64,000 nucleotides of DNA from Streptomyces sp. CB01249 (GTDB taxonomy: Bacteria > Actinomycetota > Actinomycetes > Streptomycetales > Streptomycetaceae), in contig NZ_LISW01000001.1 in the NCBI RefSeq assembly GCF_001905735.1, forward strand, positions 1,846,568 to 1,910,567, written 5' to 3'. Made by a program: the position numbers and the translations under genes. The stretch's first letter is position 1, and every line of letters starts with the position of its first letter. Positions 56,568-64,000 of the stretch are shown here, in pieces. The notes below the pieces were generated by a model. That model ran no database searches and had not been told where the DNA came from. It saw nothing but the letters and a program-made list of their open reading frames with translations.

Positions 56568-57572
56568 ATGGTGGCCTTTGTACCGTCGTTCGTCTGCTTC
56601 CTCCTGTTCTGTGTCGGTGTGGTGCGAGACCGCCGCCGCATGAGCAACGCGGTTCTGCTGGGCCTGTCCACCGTCCTCGCGGTGATCGGGCTCCTCCTGC
56701 ATGTGGCTTCCGAGCGAGCCCAGTTGGGCCGTGATCTCGTCGTCGTGCTCCTGACCCTCGCGGGCGTGGGCGTCGTCACGCTTGCGTGGTTCCTCATCGC
56801 CAACGGAATCACCATGGTCCGCAAAGAGGGCCGGAGCCCGGCGAACCTGCTGTCCCTGGGGGCCGGCATCGCTCTGGTAGCCCTGCTCGCGCTGCTGATC
56901 ACCGCGCTGGTGCTGCACACCCACACGCTTCTGGTGGTGGCGGCGACGGCGGTGGCGCTCGCCGGATACATCGCCTTCCTGTTCCTCTGCTTCCTCGTCT
57001 ACGGGAGCCTGTACGGGCGTCTGCGCATCCGGCGCCGGGCGGACTTCGTGGTGGTCCTGGGCTCGGGTCTGATCGGCGGTACCACCGTGCCCCCGCTGCT
57101 GGCCGGCCGCCTCGACCGGGCCCGTAAGGAACACTCCAGGCTGTCGCGGAAGGGCCGGCGCCCGGTCCTGCTCACCTCGGGAGGGCAGGGGCCCGACGAG
57201 AAGGTGCCGGAGTCCCACGCGATGGCCGACTACCTGGTCTCCCAGGGCTTCCCCGCCGATCTGATCGAACGCGAGGACCGCTCCACCACCACGGACGAGA
57301 ATCTGACGTTCAGCAAAACCCTGATGGAGCAGGCGAATCCGGACTACCGGTGCGTGATCGTCACGAACAACTACCACGTCTTCCGCGCCGCGATCATCGC
57401 CCGCCGCACCGGCGTCCGGGGTCATGTGATCGGCGCCCCGACGGCCGCGTACTTCTGGCCGAGCGCCATGATCCGTGAGTTCGTGGCCCTCTTGGTCGCC
57501 TACCGTCGCACCAACGCCGTTCTCTTCCTGCTCGTCCTGCTCAGCGGCGTCTTCATCTGGTGGCTGGGGTGA
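56568..57572 (+). CDS. YdcF/SanA-like (DUF218) membrane protein
   Basis: 334 residues. Four to five N-terminal membrane segments (about 1-150), then the DUF218 domain: FVVVLGSGLIGG, VLLTSGGQGPDEKVPES, STTTDENLTFS and VIVTNNYHVFRA, then a last hydrophobic segment. Related proteins act in cell-envelope processes; the exact role is unknown. Confidence 0.87.
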   Translation: MVAFVPSFVCFLLFCVGVVRDRRRMSNAVLLGLSTVLAVIGLLLHVASERAQLGRDLVVVLLTLAGVGVVTLAWFLIANGITMVRKEGRSPANLLSLGAGIALVALLALLITALVLHTHTLLVVAATAVALAGYIAFLFLCFLVYGSLYGRLRIRRRADFVVVLGSGLIGGTTVPPLLAGRLDRARKEHSRLSRKGRRPVLLTSGGQGPDEKVPESHAMADYLVSQGFPADLIEREDRSTTTDENLTFSKTLMEQANPDYRCVIVTNNYHVFRAAIIARRTGVRGHVIGAPTAAYFWPSAMIREFVALLVAYRRTNAVLFLLVLLSGVFIWWLG

Positions 57573-57670
57573 CCGGAACAGGCGCGCGGTGGCTTGCGGC
57601 GGGCGCGCCAGCCCTGCAAGGGCGGCGCGCAGAACGGCGGAGATCGCCACGTACGCGCCCCAGGTCATCG

Positions 57671-57930
57671 CCTGTTTGGGTGTTCAACACGCACTTGGCC
57701 GGCCGGAGGCAGGAACCGGTCCGCGCGGCGCAGACCCGCGTGCTGGCCGAGGCGGTCGCCCGCTACGACCGCACGATCGTCCTCGGTGACTTCAACGCGA
57801 TGCCGGCCGCCTCCGAACTCACCGTGATGGGGGCCCTTCGCGGCTTCGCGCCGCTGGAACAACGGGTGCATCTCACCCCGTGGTCGGACCACGATCTGGT
57901 GCAGGCCGATCTGAGTCATGCCTCGGGCCA
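57671..57930 (+). pseudogene. Endonuclease/exonuclease/phosphatase-family remnant
   Basis: Encodes VFNTHLAGRRQEPVRAAQ, TIVLGDFNAMPAASEL and [11 protein letters not shown], the C-terminal catalytic motifs (Asp/Asn, SDH) of the family. The N-terminal half is absent and no natural stop follows the homology. Confidence 0.65.
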
Positions 57931-57971
57931 CACGGGGAAGGAAGGAGGGTCCCAGAACCAGGGAGGCTGTT

Positions 57972-59144
57972 GTGGAGCGGGATCGAATCGGACTGGCAGA
58001 GGTGCTCGCCGCGGCCGAGGCTGCCGCGCCGGTGCGCTCCCTCGACGTCGTGGCGCAGATTCTGCGCGAGCGGTTCGGAGCGCGGCATGTGTCGTTTCTG
58101 TTCGTCGACGTCGTGGGCCGGCGACTGCTGCGCGTCCATGAGGAGAGGACGACGGCACGAGAGCACGGCGCCGACCAGGTGCTCTTGGCGGGCAGTGTGT
58201 ACGACGATGTCCTGCGCACCCAGAAGCCGGTCATGGCGCTCGATGGCGGACAGGGCAGACGGGTGCTCGCCCCGGTCACCAACCGAGGAGACGCCATCGG
58301 CGTGCTGGAGCTCTATCTCGCCAACGCCTCGGAGGACGTGCTGGAGCAGGTCGCGGAGGTCGCGCACGCACTGGCGTATGTCATCGTCACCGACCGCCGC
58401 TTCACCGATCTCTATCACTGGGGCAACCGCACCGCCTCGGTCACCCTGGCCGCGGAAATCCAACGCCAGCTCCTTCCCTCGGCACCGTCCTGCGAGGCAC
58501 CCGAGTTCACTCTCGCCGGGGCCCTGGTGCCGGCCTCCGACATCGCCGGTGACACCTACGACTACAGCCTCGATGAGCACACCCTGCACCTGTCGATCAC
58601 CGACGCCATGGGCCACGACGTCGACGCCTCCCTCATGGCCACCCTGGTGGTCAACGCCTCCCGCGGCGCCCGCCGCGCGGGCCTGGACCTGGCAGGGCAG
58701 GCCCGCCAGACGCACCGGGCGGTCCTCGACCACGGCCGCCGTACCTTCGCCACCGGTCAGCTCCTGCGCATCGCGCTGGACGGCACCAGCGCCGAGCTGG
58801 TCAACGCCGGACACGTCTGGCCGCTGCGATTGCGCGACGACGGGGTCGAGGAGATCCGCCTGAACATCAATCTCCCCTTCGGTGTCTCTCCGCAGGGCGC
58901 TTATCAGGTACAGGACCTCGACCTGCGCCCTGGAGACCGCATCCTCCTCTACACCGACGGCATGCAGGAACGCCAGGCGACAGCCGTCGACCTGCCCCGC
59001 CTTCTCCGCGACACCGCCGGCGAGCACCCCCGAGAGGCCGTGCGCGCCATGGTCACCGCGGTCACCGAAGCCTGCGACGGCCATGTCCAGGACGACGCCA
59101 CCGTCCTGTGCCTGGACTGGTACGGCCCGACCCGCCCGAGATGA
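57972..59144 (+). CDS. GAF-SpoIIE PP2C-type phosphatase
   Basis: 390 residues. GTG 57972 follows GGGAGG. The GAF-like sensor is about 25-155; the SpoIIE domain is about 165-388 with [41 protein letters not shown] and [10 protein letters not shown] supplying metal-binding Asp residues. It probably controls an anti-sigma-factor antagonist. No such partner is encoded nearby. Confidence 0.9.
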   Translation: MERDRIGLAEVLAAAEAAAPVRSLDVVAQILRERFGARHVSFLFVDVVGRRLLRVHEERTTAREHGADQVLLAGSVYDDVLRTQKPVMALDGGQGRRVLAPVTNRGDAIGVLELYLANASEDVLEQVAEVAHALAYVIVTDRRFTDLYHWGNRTASVTLAAEIQRQLLPSAPSCEAPEFTLAGALVPASDIAGDTYDYSLDEHTLHLSITDAMGHDVDASLMATLVVNASRGARRAGLDLAGQARQTHRAVLDHGRRTFATGQLLRIALDGTSAELVNAGHVWPLRLRDDGVEEIRLNINLPFGVSPQGAYQVQDLDLRPGDRILLYTDGMQERQATAVDLPRLLRDTAGEHPREAVRAMVTAVTEACDGHVQDDATVLCLDWYGPTRPR

Positions 59145-59216
59145 AACCCCGGCACACCTAGGGCCTTTTCTTTGGATCATGCGGGGCTCGCGGGCTGTGT
59201 CACCGCGCCTCGCCGG

Positions 59217-59400
59217 TCACGATGAGGCGGCCCGGCGGGTGCGCCGTTCGGCGGCCTCCACGGCGTCCTCGCGAAGCGGGCCTCCTGGAGCAGCACCGCC
59301 CCCGCACCGGCCAGGGCAACCCCCCCGGCTGCCGCGCTCCAGCAGCACGGCGCCCAGGCGTCGCTCAAGCCCGCCGATCGCCGGAGAAGGATCGATGACA
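59217..59400 (-). pseudogene. LysR-regulator N-terminal remnant
   Basis: Minus-strand frames give IGGLERRLGAVLLERGSRG, then in other frames VALAGAGAVLLQEARFA and DAVEAAERRTRR. These are the LysR recognition helix and linker, broken by frameshifts. It is divergent from the SDR remnant. Confidence 0.55.
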
Positions 59401-59953
59401 TGACTGAGACGAACACCGAGACCACCCCAAGGTCGCGCTGGTGACCGACGGCAACAAGGGCATCGGGTACGAGATCGCCGCCGGACTTGGCGCGCTCGGC
59501 TGGTCGGTCGCCGTCGGCGCGCGGGACGACGAGCGGCGCGAGGCCGCCGTGGCGAAGCTGGGCGTGGGCGGGGCCGACGCGTTCGGCGTACCGCTGGACG
59601 TGACCGACGACGCGAGCGTGGCCGCGGCGGCCCTGCTGATCGAGGAGCGCACCGCCTCGACGCGCTCGTCAACAACGCGGGCATCACCGGGGGCGGACCT
59701 CAGGAGCCCACGACCGTCGACGTGAATCGGGACGGGCGGCTCCCTCACGCTCCAGACCACCCCGGGCGCCGAGACCGGCCCGATCTCCGTCGCGTACGCG
59801 CCGTCCAAGACGTTCCTCAACGCCGTGACCGTGCCGTACGCGAACGAGCTGGCCGGGGGCACAACCCTCAGCAGGGCGCGGCCGCCGCGATCCGACGGGC
59901 CACCGTGCCGGCCGACGGGCCGCTGCTTCGACGACCAGGGGGAGGTCCCCTGG
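59400..59953 (+). pseudogene. Short-chain dehydrogenase, frameshifted and internally deleted
   Basis: After ATG 59400 a missing base shifts to VALVTDGNKGIGYEIAAGLG (cofactor motif, with TDGN for TGGN). The frame breaks again near LIEERTAS. DNA between the NNAGITGG region and GSLTLQTTPGAETG is lost. SVAYAPSKTFLNAVTV (YxxxK) and FDDQGEVPW end the remnant. The rest of 59145-59996 shows nothing else. Confidence 0.75.
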
Positions 59954-59996
59954 CGACACGCTTCCGGTTCGCGCTGCCGGATGGGCGCGTACCCGT

Positions 59997-60275
59997 TCAC
60001 CGTTCTTCGGGTGGCCGGCCCGAGACGCCGACGTACCAGTCGTCGGCCTCCGTCATCCCGTCCATGCTCGGCTGGTAGGGCTTGACGATGTTGTCGGCGT
60101 CCTTGAAGTACACCGTGACGCACAACGGGTACTCCTTCCCGGTGGGCGCCGTGACCGTCTCCCGGGGGGCCACCCACACGAACTTCCCCGGCTGCTCCCA
60201 CTTCTGGCGGGCGAAGGTCAAGGTGGGGTCGGCCGTACCCAGCTGCAGCAGCTCCGACCAGCTCATGTGCGTCAC
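59997..60275 (-). CDS. Small protein, DUF2829/Tad2-like (tentative)
   Basis: 92 residues. The pattern of a short helix (SWSELLQLG), F-A-R-x-K-W, then KFVWVAPRE, Y-Q-P-S and DDWYVG follows the Tad2/DUF2829 layout, whose phage members sequester signals of the Thoeris defence system. The match is by eye and partial. Start could be 60275 (GTG) or the ATG 9 bases later. Confidence 0.5.
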   Translation of the reverse strand: MTHMSWSELLQLGTADPTLTFARQKWEQPGKFVWVAPRETVTAPTGKEYPLCVTVYFKDADNIVKPYQPSMDGMTEADDWYVGVSGRPPEER

Positions 60276-60317
60276 GGTCCGAGCCTAGGGCGCCGACTCC
60301 GCGACGGGGAAGAGGAG

Positions 60318-60347
60318 TTGACAGCGCGGGACATCGAGGGATAGAAG
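60318..60347 (+). promoter_or_regulatory. Orphan rightward promoter, possible small RNA
   Basis: TTGACA (60318-60323), 18 bp, TAGAAG (60342-60347). It points to no annotated gene and runs into the strong hairpin at 60481-60520, which would give a transcript of about 165 bases. Confidence 0.35.
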
Positions 60348-60480
60348 GCGCCGGGCCGCCGTCGTCAGGGTGCCGGGAGGGGGGGGGAATCGTGTGGAAC
60401 CTACGGAATCCGGCGCATTCAGGGGTTTCGGTTTTCGCTCCCCATGGATCGCCGGGGAGGCGCACAGGGCCTCCGGACCG

Positions 60481-60520
60481 GGGGTGGTGCCGTTCCGTGG
60501 CCACGGAACGGCACCACCCC
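60481..60520. terminator. Perfect 40-bp palindromic terminator
   Basis: GGGGTGGTGCCGTTCCGTGG (60481-60500) is followed directly by its exact complement (60501-60520). It lies 17 bases beyond the FG-GAP gene's stop on the minus strand. Confidence 0.8.
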
Positions 60521-60537
60521 CGTGTTCGTCGGATGCG

Positions 60538-62013
60538 TCAGCCGATGTTCGGACCGTTGTCGTTCGCCAGGTTCAGGCCGAAGCGGGCCTTGAGCACCGG
60601 GGCGCCCAAGTCGACCGGGTTGAAGGCGAACGAGCCCGTGGCGGTCAGGCCCGAGGAAGCGCCCCGTAGCGACCACACGGCACCACCGTCCGCGACAGCG
60701 TCGAGGTCCTCGTCGGGTGCACCGGCTGCCAGGTCCGCCTTGCCGTCCTTGTCGATGTCGAGCAGCCGGACCGATCCGCCGAAGTGGTCACCGGCCTCCG
60801 CCACGCCCGGCACCCCGGCCGAGTCCTGGTGGAAGGACTGCGAACCGGTACCGCTCAGTCCGCCGGAGCCACCCTTCAGCAGCACCACGGCGCCTGCCCC
60901 CTCGGCCGTCTCGATGGCCTCGAAAGGCACACCGGCGGCCAGATCCGCGTAGCCGTCGCCGTTGACGTCACCCGAGCTGAGCCGGGCGCCGAACTGGTCT
61001 CCCTTCTCGCCCACCCCGGGCACACCCGCGGTGTCCTGGGTGATCGTCTTCGTACGGGTGGTGCTGAGTCCGGACGCGGAACCGTAGTAGATCTTCACGG
61101 TTCCGGGGTCGGTGGCCAGGTCCTCCGTGATGCCGTTCGGAACCACCCGGGTGGCGAGGTCGTCCTTGCCGTCCTTGTCGAAGTCACCGACCGCGGTGGC
61201 CGCGGCGCTCGGGAGCGGGGTCGAGGTCTTGGACAGTCCCTTGGAGGTGCCCAGCCACAGCTTGCCGCCCTCGGCGTGGTTCTCGTACGCGAAGAACGTG
61301 CACAGGTCGTCGATCCCGTCGCCGTTGAAGTCGCCGGCGGCGGTGTCCGACATGTCGTTGTCCGTGTCGGACATGAAGATTCCCTGCTTGCTGGCGGGCT
61401 TCCCGGCCCGGGTGAACGGCCCGTAGAGCACGTCGCGCTGCCACCCGTCGTCGCCGTTCAGCATCATCAGATCCGTCGTCCCGTCGCCGTTGAAGTCGCC
61501 GGCGGTGAGGTCGTCTCCAATCTGATAGTCGGGCAAAGTGGGCACACGGACCGCGCCCTGTCCGGTGATGCCGCCGGAGCTGCCCCACAGCAGGATGACG
61601 GAGCCGTTGATGGCGTACCCCTCACCCACGAACCGCTCATGGGTGACCAGAGCGAGGTCGGTCAGCCCGTCGTGGTCGAGGTCCTCGGCAACCATCCGGT
61701 AGCCGAAGGCCTGGCCGACTCCGGGCGCCCCCGGCACGCCCGCTGTGTTCTGGTCGATGACCGTGGTGTTCGCCGTCGTCAGGCCGTTGGACGACCCGTA
61801 GGTGACGGCGATGTAGCCGGCCCGTGCGTGCCCGGCCACCGTGGCGGCGGGGGCGGCGACGGCGAGGTCCTGATAGCCGTCGCCGTTGAAGTCCTCGCGC
61901 ACGGTGGTAGCCGCGCTTCCCTCGGTTGCACCGCTGGGAGCCGCGACTGCCGCGCCTCCCGACAACGCTGTAACGGCGCAGACGGCTAGGGCCAATGTGG
62001 TGCACATGCCCAC
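60538..62013 (-). CDS. Secreted FG-GAP repeat protein
   Basis: 491 residues. GTG 62013 is chosen because AAGGAG lies 6 bases upstream; ATG 62007 is possible. A signal peptide (LALAVCAVTALSGGAAVAA) is followed by about seven integrin-type beta-propeller blades carrying calcium loops: DFNGDGYQD, DLDHDGLTD, DFNGDGTTD, DFNGDGIDD, DFDKDGKDD, DVNGDGYAD, DIDKDGKAD. It probably binds calcium and a surface or matrix partner; no catalytic domain is seen. Confidence 0.9.
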   Translation of the reverse strand: MGMCTTLALAVCAVTALSGGAAVAAPSGATEGSAATTVREDFNGDGYQDLAVAAPAATVAGHARAGYIAVTYGSSNGLTTANTTVIDQNTAGVPGAPGVGQAFGYRMVAEDLDHDGLTDLALVTHERFVGEGYAINGSVILLWGSSGGITGQGAVRVPTLPDYQIGDDLTAGDFNGDGTTDLMMLNGDDGWQRDVLYGPFTRAGKPASKQGIFMSDTDNDMSDTAAGDFNGDGIDDLCTFFAYENHAEGGKLWLGTSKGLSKTSTPLPSAAATAVGDFDKDGKDDLATRVVPNGITEDLATDPGTVKIYYGSASGLSTTRTKTITQDTAGVPGVGEKGDQFGARLSSGDVNGDGYADLAAGVPFEAIETAEGAGAVVLLKGGSGGLSGTGSQSFHQDSAGVPGVAEAGDHFGGSVRLLDIDKDGKADLAAGAPDEDLDAVADGGAVWSLRGASSGLTATGSFAFNPVDLGAPVLKARFGLNLANDNGPNIG

Positions 62014-62450
62014 AAATCTCTCCTTGGTCGCGTACGCGGAGCCACTGGCGTACGAGGTATGAGGGCTCGCATCGGAGACCCCCATGACGGGGAGAAGGTT
62101 GCACGACAAACGAAAGATGAACTCGCCCACATCGCAAGGCAGTCGACGTAGGCGGCTGATCCGAGGAGGCCCGCAAGTGGTTTCCGGACCAGCGCCTGAC
62201 GACCGGACCTGCCAGGGGATCGGTCGTGCAGCTGCTGGGTGCTGACGTGGCGCGTCGGGCCCGCGTCCGCGCCGGTCGGGGCTGCCGCCTCGGGCAGGAC
62301 CTCCGCAGCCCAAAGATGATGCCGAGCGAGCTGCGCGGCTGACGGCATCGGAGCCCGCCACCCGCAGCCGTTCCCCCGCTCCGGGTGGCTCCCCTGCCCG
62401 GCAGGACGGGGCGCCGTCCTGCCGGTGCGCGGGCCGAAGGGCCCGGTCGC

Positions 62451-63023
62451 TCAGGTTCTGCCGGGTTTGCCCGTCGAGACCAGCAGGAGGACGGACGAGC
62501 CCGGTGCCACCGGTTCTGCGCCGCCCCGGGGGTCACTGCTGATCACCTGCCCGGCGGGAGCGTTCCAGTCCGTGTGCCGCATGATCGTGCAGCTCAGTCC
62601 GAGTCCGCGCAGCAGGCTTCCGGCCTGTTCGACCGGCATGCCGGCCAGGTCCGGCAGAGCGATGCCCGCTCCCGCGGTCTGCTCCTGTGTCGGAGTCGCA
62701 TCGGCGCTTCCGCTCTTGGGGGTGCCGGTGGCGAGCGGGGCGCACGCCCCGTTCGCCGGTGAGGACAAGGACGGGGAGGCGCCGGGCGCGGGCGGCACGG
62801 GCTTCAGAGCGAAGAACCCCACCGTGGCGCACGCCAGCACGCAGCACGCCGCAGCGGTGCCGAGGAGCGCCCGGCGGGTGCGGCTGCGGCTGACGACTCG
62901 CTCGATCGCGGCCGCGTCGACGACCGGCGCCGTCGGCCCGTCGGCGAAGGAGGCCACCGCGGCACGCAGCTCGGCTTCGAGGCCCGGCTCGAACGGGGCG
63001 GGTCCGGACGACGTGTTCCTCAC
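62451..63023 (-). CDS. Membrane PASTA-domain protein coupled to a sigma factor
   Basis: 190 residues; GTG 63023 with GGAGG 6 bases upstream, overlapping the sigma stop (GTGA). A cytoplasmic part of about 55 residues, one membrane segment (LLGTAAACCVLACATVGFFAL), a Ser/Pro linker, and a C-terminal PASTA domain (ALPDLAGMPVEQAGSLLRGLG ... APGSSVLLLVSTGK). PASTA domains bind cell-wall fragments. No zinc-binding anti-sigma motif is seen. The partner position suggests an envelope sensor for the sigma factor. Confidence 0.8.
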   Translation of the reverse strand: MRNTSSGPAPFEPGLEAELRAAVASFADGPTAPVVDAAAIERVVSRSRTRRALLGTAAACCVLACATVGFFALKPVPPAPGASPSLSSPANGACAPLATGTPKSGSADATPTQEQTAGAGIALPDLAGMPVEQAGSLLRGLGLSCTIMRHTDWNAPAGQVISSDPRGGAEPVAPGSSVLLLVSTGKPGRT

Positions 63024-63568
63024 TTCGTACCTCCGAAAGCGGCCGACGGGGTGTGCGGCGCCTGGGCGCCCGATACGGAATCGCGCAGCTTGGCCAGGCC
63101 GCGGGCGAGCTGGGACCTCACCGCACTCGAAGAGATGTCCAGGACGCCGGCGACCTGCCGGGCGTCCAGATCGTGCAGGTAGTACAGGACCAACACGCTG
63201 CGCATGCCCATCGGCAGCCCGAGCAGTGCCTCGATCAGTTCCGCGCGCATATCCACCTGTCCGAACCGGTCCCGGGGGTCGGCCGTCTCGGGCACCCCCG
63301 ACAGCCCGGGGCGCTCGCCCAGGCGCGACAGCCGCCGCCAGCGGTCGTTGGCCAGGTTGACCAGCACTTTGCGCACGTACGCCTCCGGCGAGTCCGCCAC
63401 CGCGACCTTCCGCCAGTGTCGGCACGCCCGCTCCAGCGCCTCCTGCACCAGATCCTCGGCCACGTGCACGTCACCGGTCAGCGCATACGCGGTGCGGAAC
63501 AACGCTCCCGACCGCTGTGCGACGAACTCCGTGAATCCGATGCCCGGACCGCTCCTGCGAAACCTCAC
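63020..63568 (-). CDS. SigE-family ECF RNA polymerase sigma factor
   Basis: 182 residues; GTG 63568 has AGGAGG 7 bases upstream. Region 2: FTEFVAQRSGALFRTAYALTG and AEDLVQEALERACRHW. Region 4: GMRSVLVLYYLHDLDARQVAGVL and SSAVRSQLARGLAKLRD. No C-terminal sensor domain. First gene of a two-gene operon with the PASTA protein. Confidence 0.93.
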   Translation of the reverse strand: MRFRRSGPGIGFTEFVAQRSGALFRTAYALTGDVHVAEDLVQEALERACRHWRKVAVADSPEAYVRKVLVNLANDRWRRLSRLGERPGLSGVPETADPRDRFGQVDMRAELIEALLGLPMGMRSVLVLYYLHDLDARQVAGVLDISSSAVRSQLARGLAKLRDSVSGAQAPHTPSAAFGGTK

Positions 63569-63669
63569 CCGCCGACCTCCTCTCCTCGTTCCGTCCCAAT
63601 CACTGCCCCCATGACGGCGGAACGGGGCCGGGTGCTGCACCGAGCCGTCGGCAGTGACGTGAATCACAG

Positions 63670-63691
63670 CTGGGACGGAGGGGTGTCCCAG
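63670..63691. other. Hairpin upstream of the sigma gene
   Basis: CTGGGAC (63670-63676) and GTCCCAG (63685-63691). Could be an operator or a terminator of an unseen gene. Between 63569 and 64000 I see no supported gene; an ATG at 63959 opens a frame that runs off the window. Confidence 0.3.
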
Positions 63692-64000
63692 GACCTCGCG
63701 CCGCTGCCGCCCGGGGTGGGGGCGGGGCCGGCGCCCCGCGCGGGCGGACGCGACGCCGCTCTCGACCTCGGCGAGTTCGCCCCCGCCGGCCCCGTCCTGC
63801 GGGTCATCCCCGGCGGCCGGGAAAACCGGCCCGGGTCGGCAGGGTAACGGCCGGCCGTCGCCTTCGCCGAGGGATTCACCGCAATCTGGCAGCGGGTCGA
63901 CCGGCTGTGCTGGGTCCAGTCGTCCAGCCGTACTGTCTGGACGCGTCATGGTGACGCCATGCTCTTGTCGGAGTTCCTGCTGCGATCTCTCGGTTTTGTG

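Noticed and set aside
60392..60952. Plus-strand open frame after a G-rich ribosome-site-like run
   Set aside because: It passes through the terminator palindrome and then antisense to the FG-GAP gene, with filler composition.

Overview
High-GC DNA with GTG starts, GTGA/ATGA gene overlaps, Tat and lipobox exports, F420-type enzymes, SigE- and LAL-type regulators: this looks like a Streptomyces or close actinomycete chromosome. Between about 27 and 60 kb there are many decayed genes, which fits an accessory or chromosome-arm region. No tRNA, rRNA or CRISPR was seen.

Layout. 1-5.4 kb: alpha-glucan use (end of a sugar ABC permease gene, a secreted beta-helix hydrolase with duplicated carbohydrate-binding modules, a GH13 alpha-glucosidase). 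5.57-22.9 kb: one tightly coupled nonribosomal peptide operon of eight genes. It holds two C-A-PCP synthetases, a C-A-PCP-TE synthetase fused to an MFS exporter, a free acyl-AMP ligase, MbtH, a free carrier protein, a free condensation enzyme and a dimethylformamidase-like protein. The A-domain residues read by eye suggest a basic residue, Ser and Gly. The TE has Cys in place of the usual Ser nucleophile. A TGGTCcaGACCA site resembling a DasR dre element abuts the promoter.

22.9-30 kb: redox and amino-acid genes (two aldo/keto reductases, secreted cyclophilin, MmyB-type regulator with cupin, prephenate dehydratase, F420-type oxidoreductase). 30-36 kb: a small island with five copies of the dyad GTCACC-N9-GGTGAC (one with a single mismatch). 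They lie in front of an alpha/beta hydrolase, a 63-aa RiPP-like peptide, a CGNR zinc-finger regulator and a tannase-family gene. I infer one regulon, probably run by the CGNR protein. Two oppositely oriented pieces of a LAL regulator flank part of this island and suggest an old inversion.

36-45.5 kb: VWA protein, S41 peptidase, methyltransferase, a Tet(X)-like flavin monooxygenase with a divergent TetR regulator and paired operators, an IS5-type remnant, and a GH99-like secreted glycosidase. 45.5-56.5 kb: a catabolic block comprising an IclR regulator, serine hydrolase, five-gene dipeptide-type ABC importer, ROK protein lacking its catalytic Asp, creatininase-family amidohydrolase, enolase-superfamily enzyme and RidA. 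It looks like uptake and breakdown of one unidentified amide compound. 56.5-64 kb: YdcF-like membrane protein, SpoIIE phosphatase, decayed LysR/SDR pair, a possible Tad2-like small protein, FG-GAP secreted protein, and a SigE-family sigma factor coupled to a membrane PASTA protein.

All family names are from reading the translations; no database search was possible.
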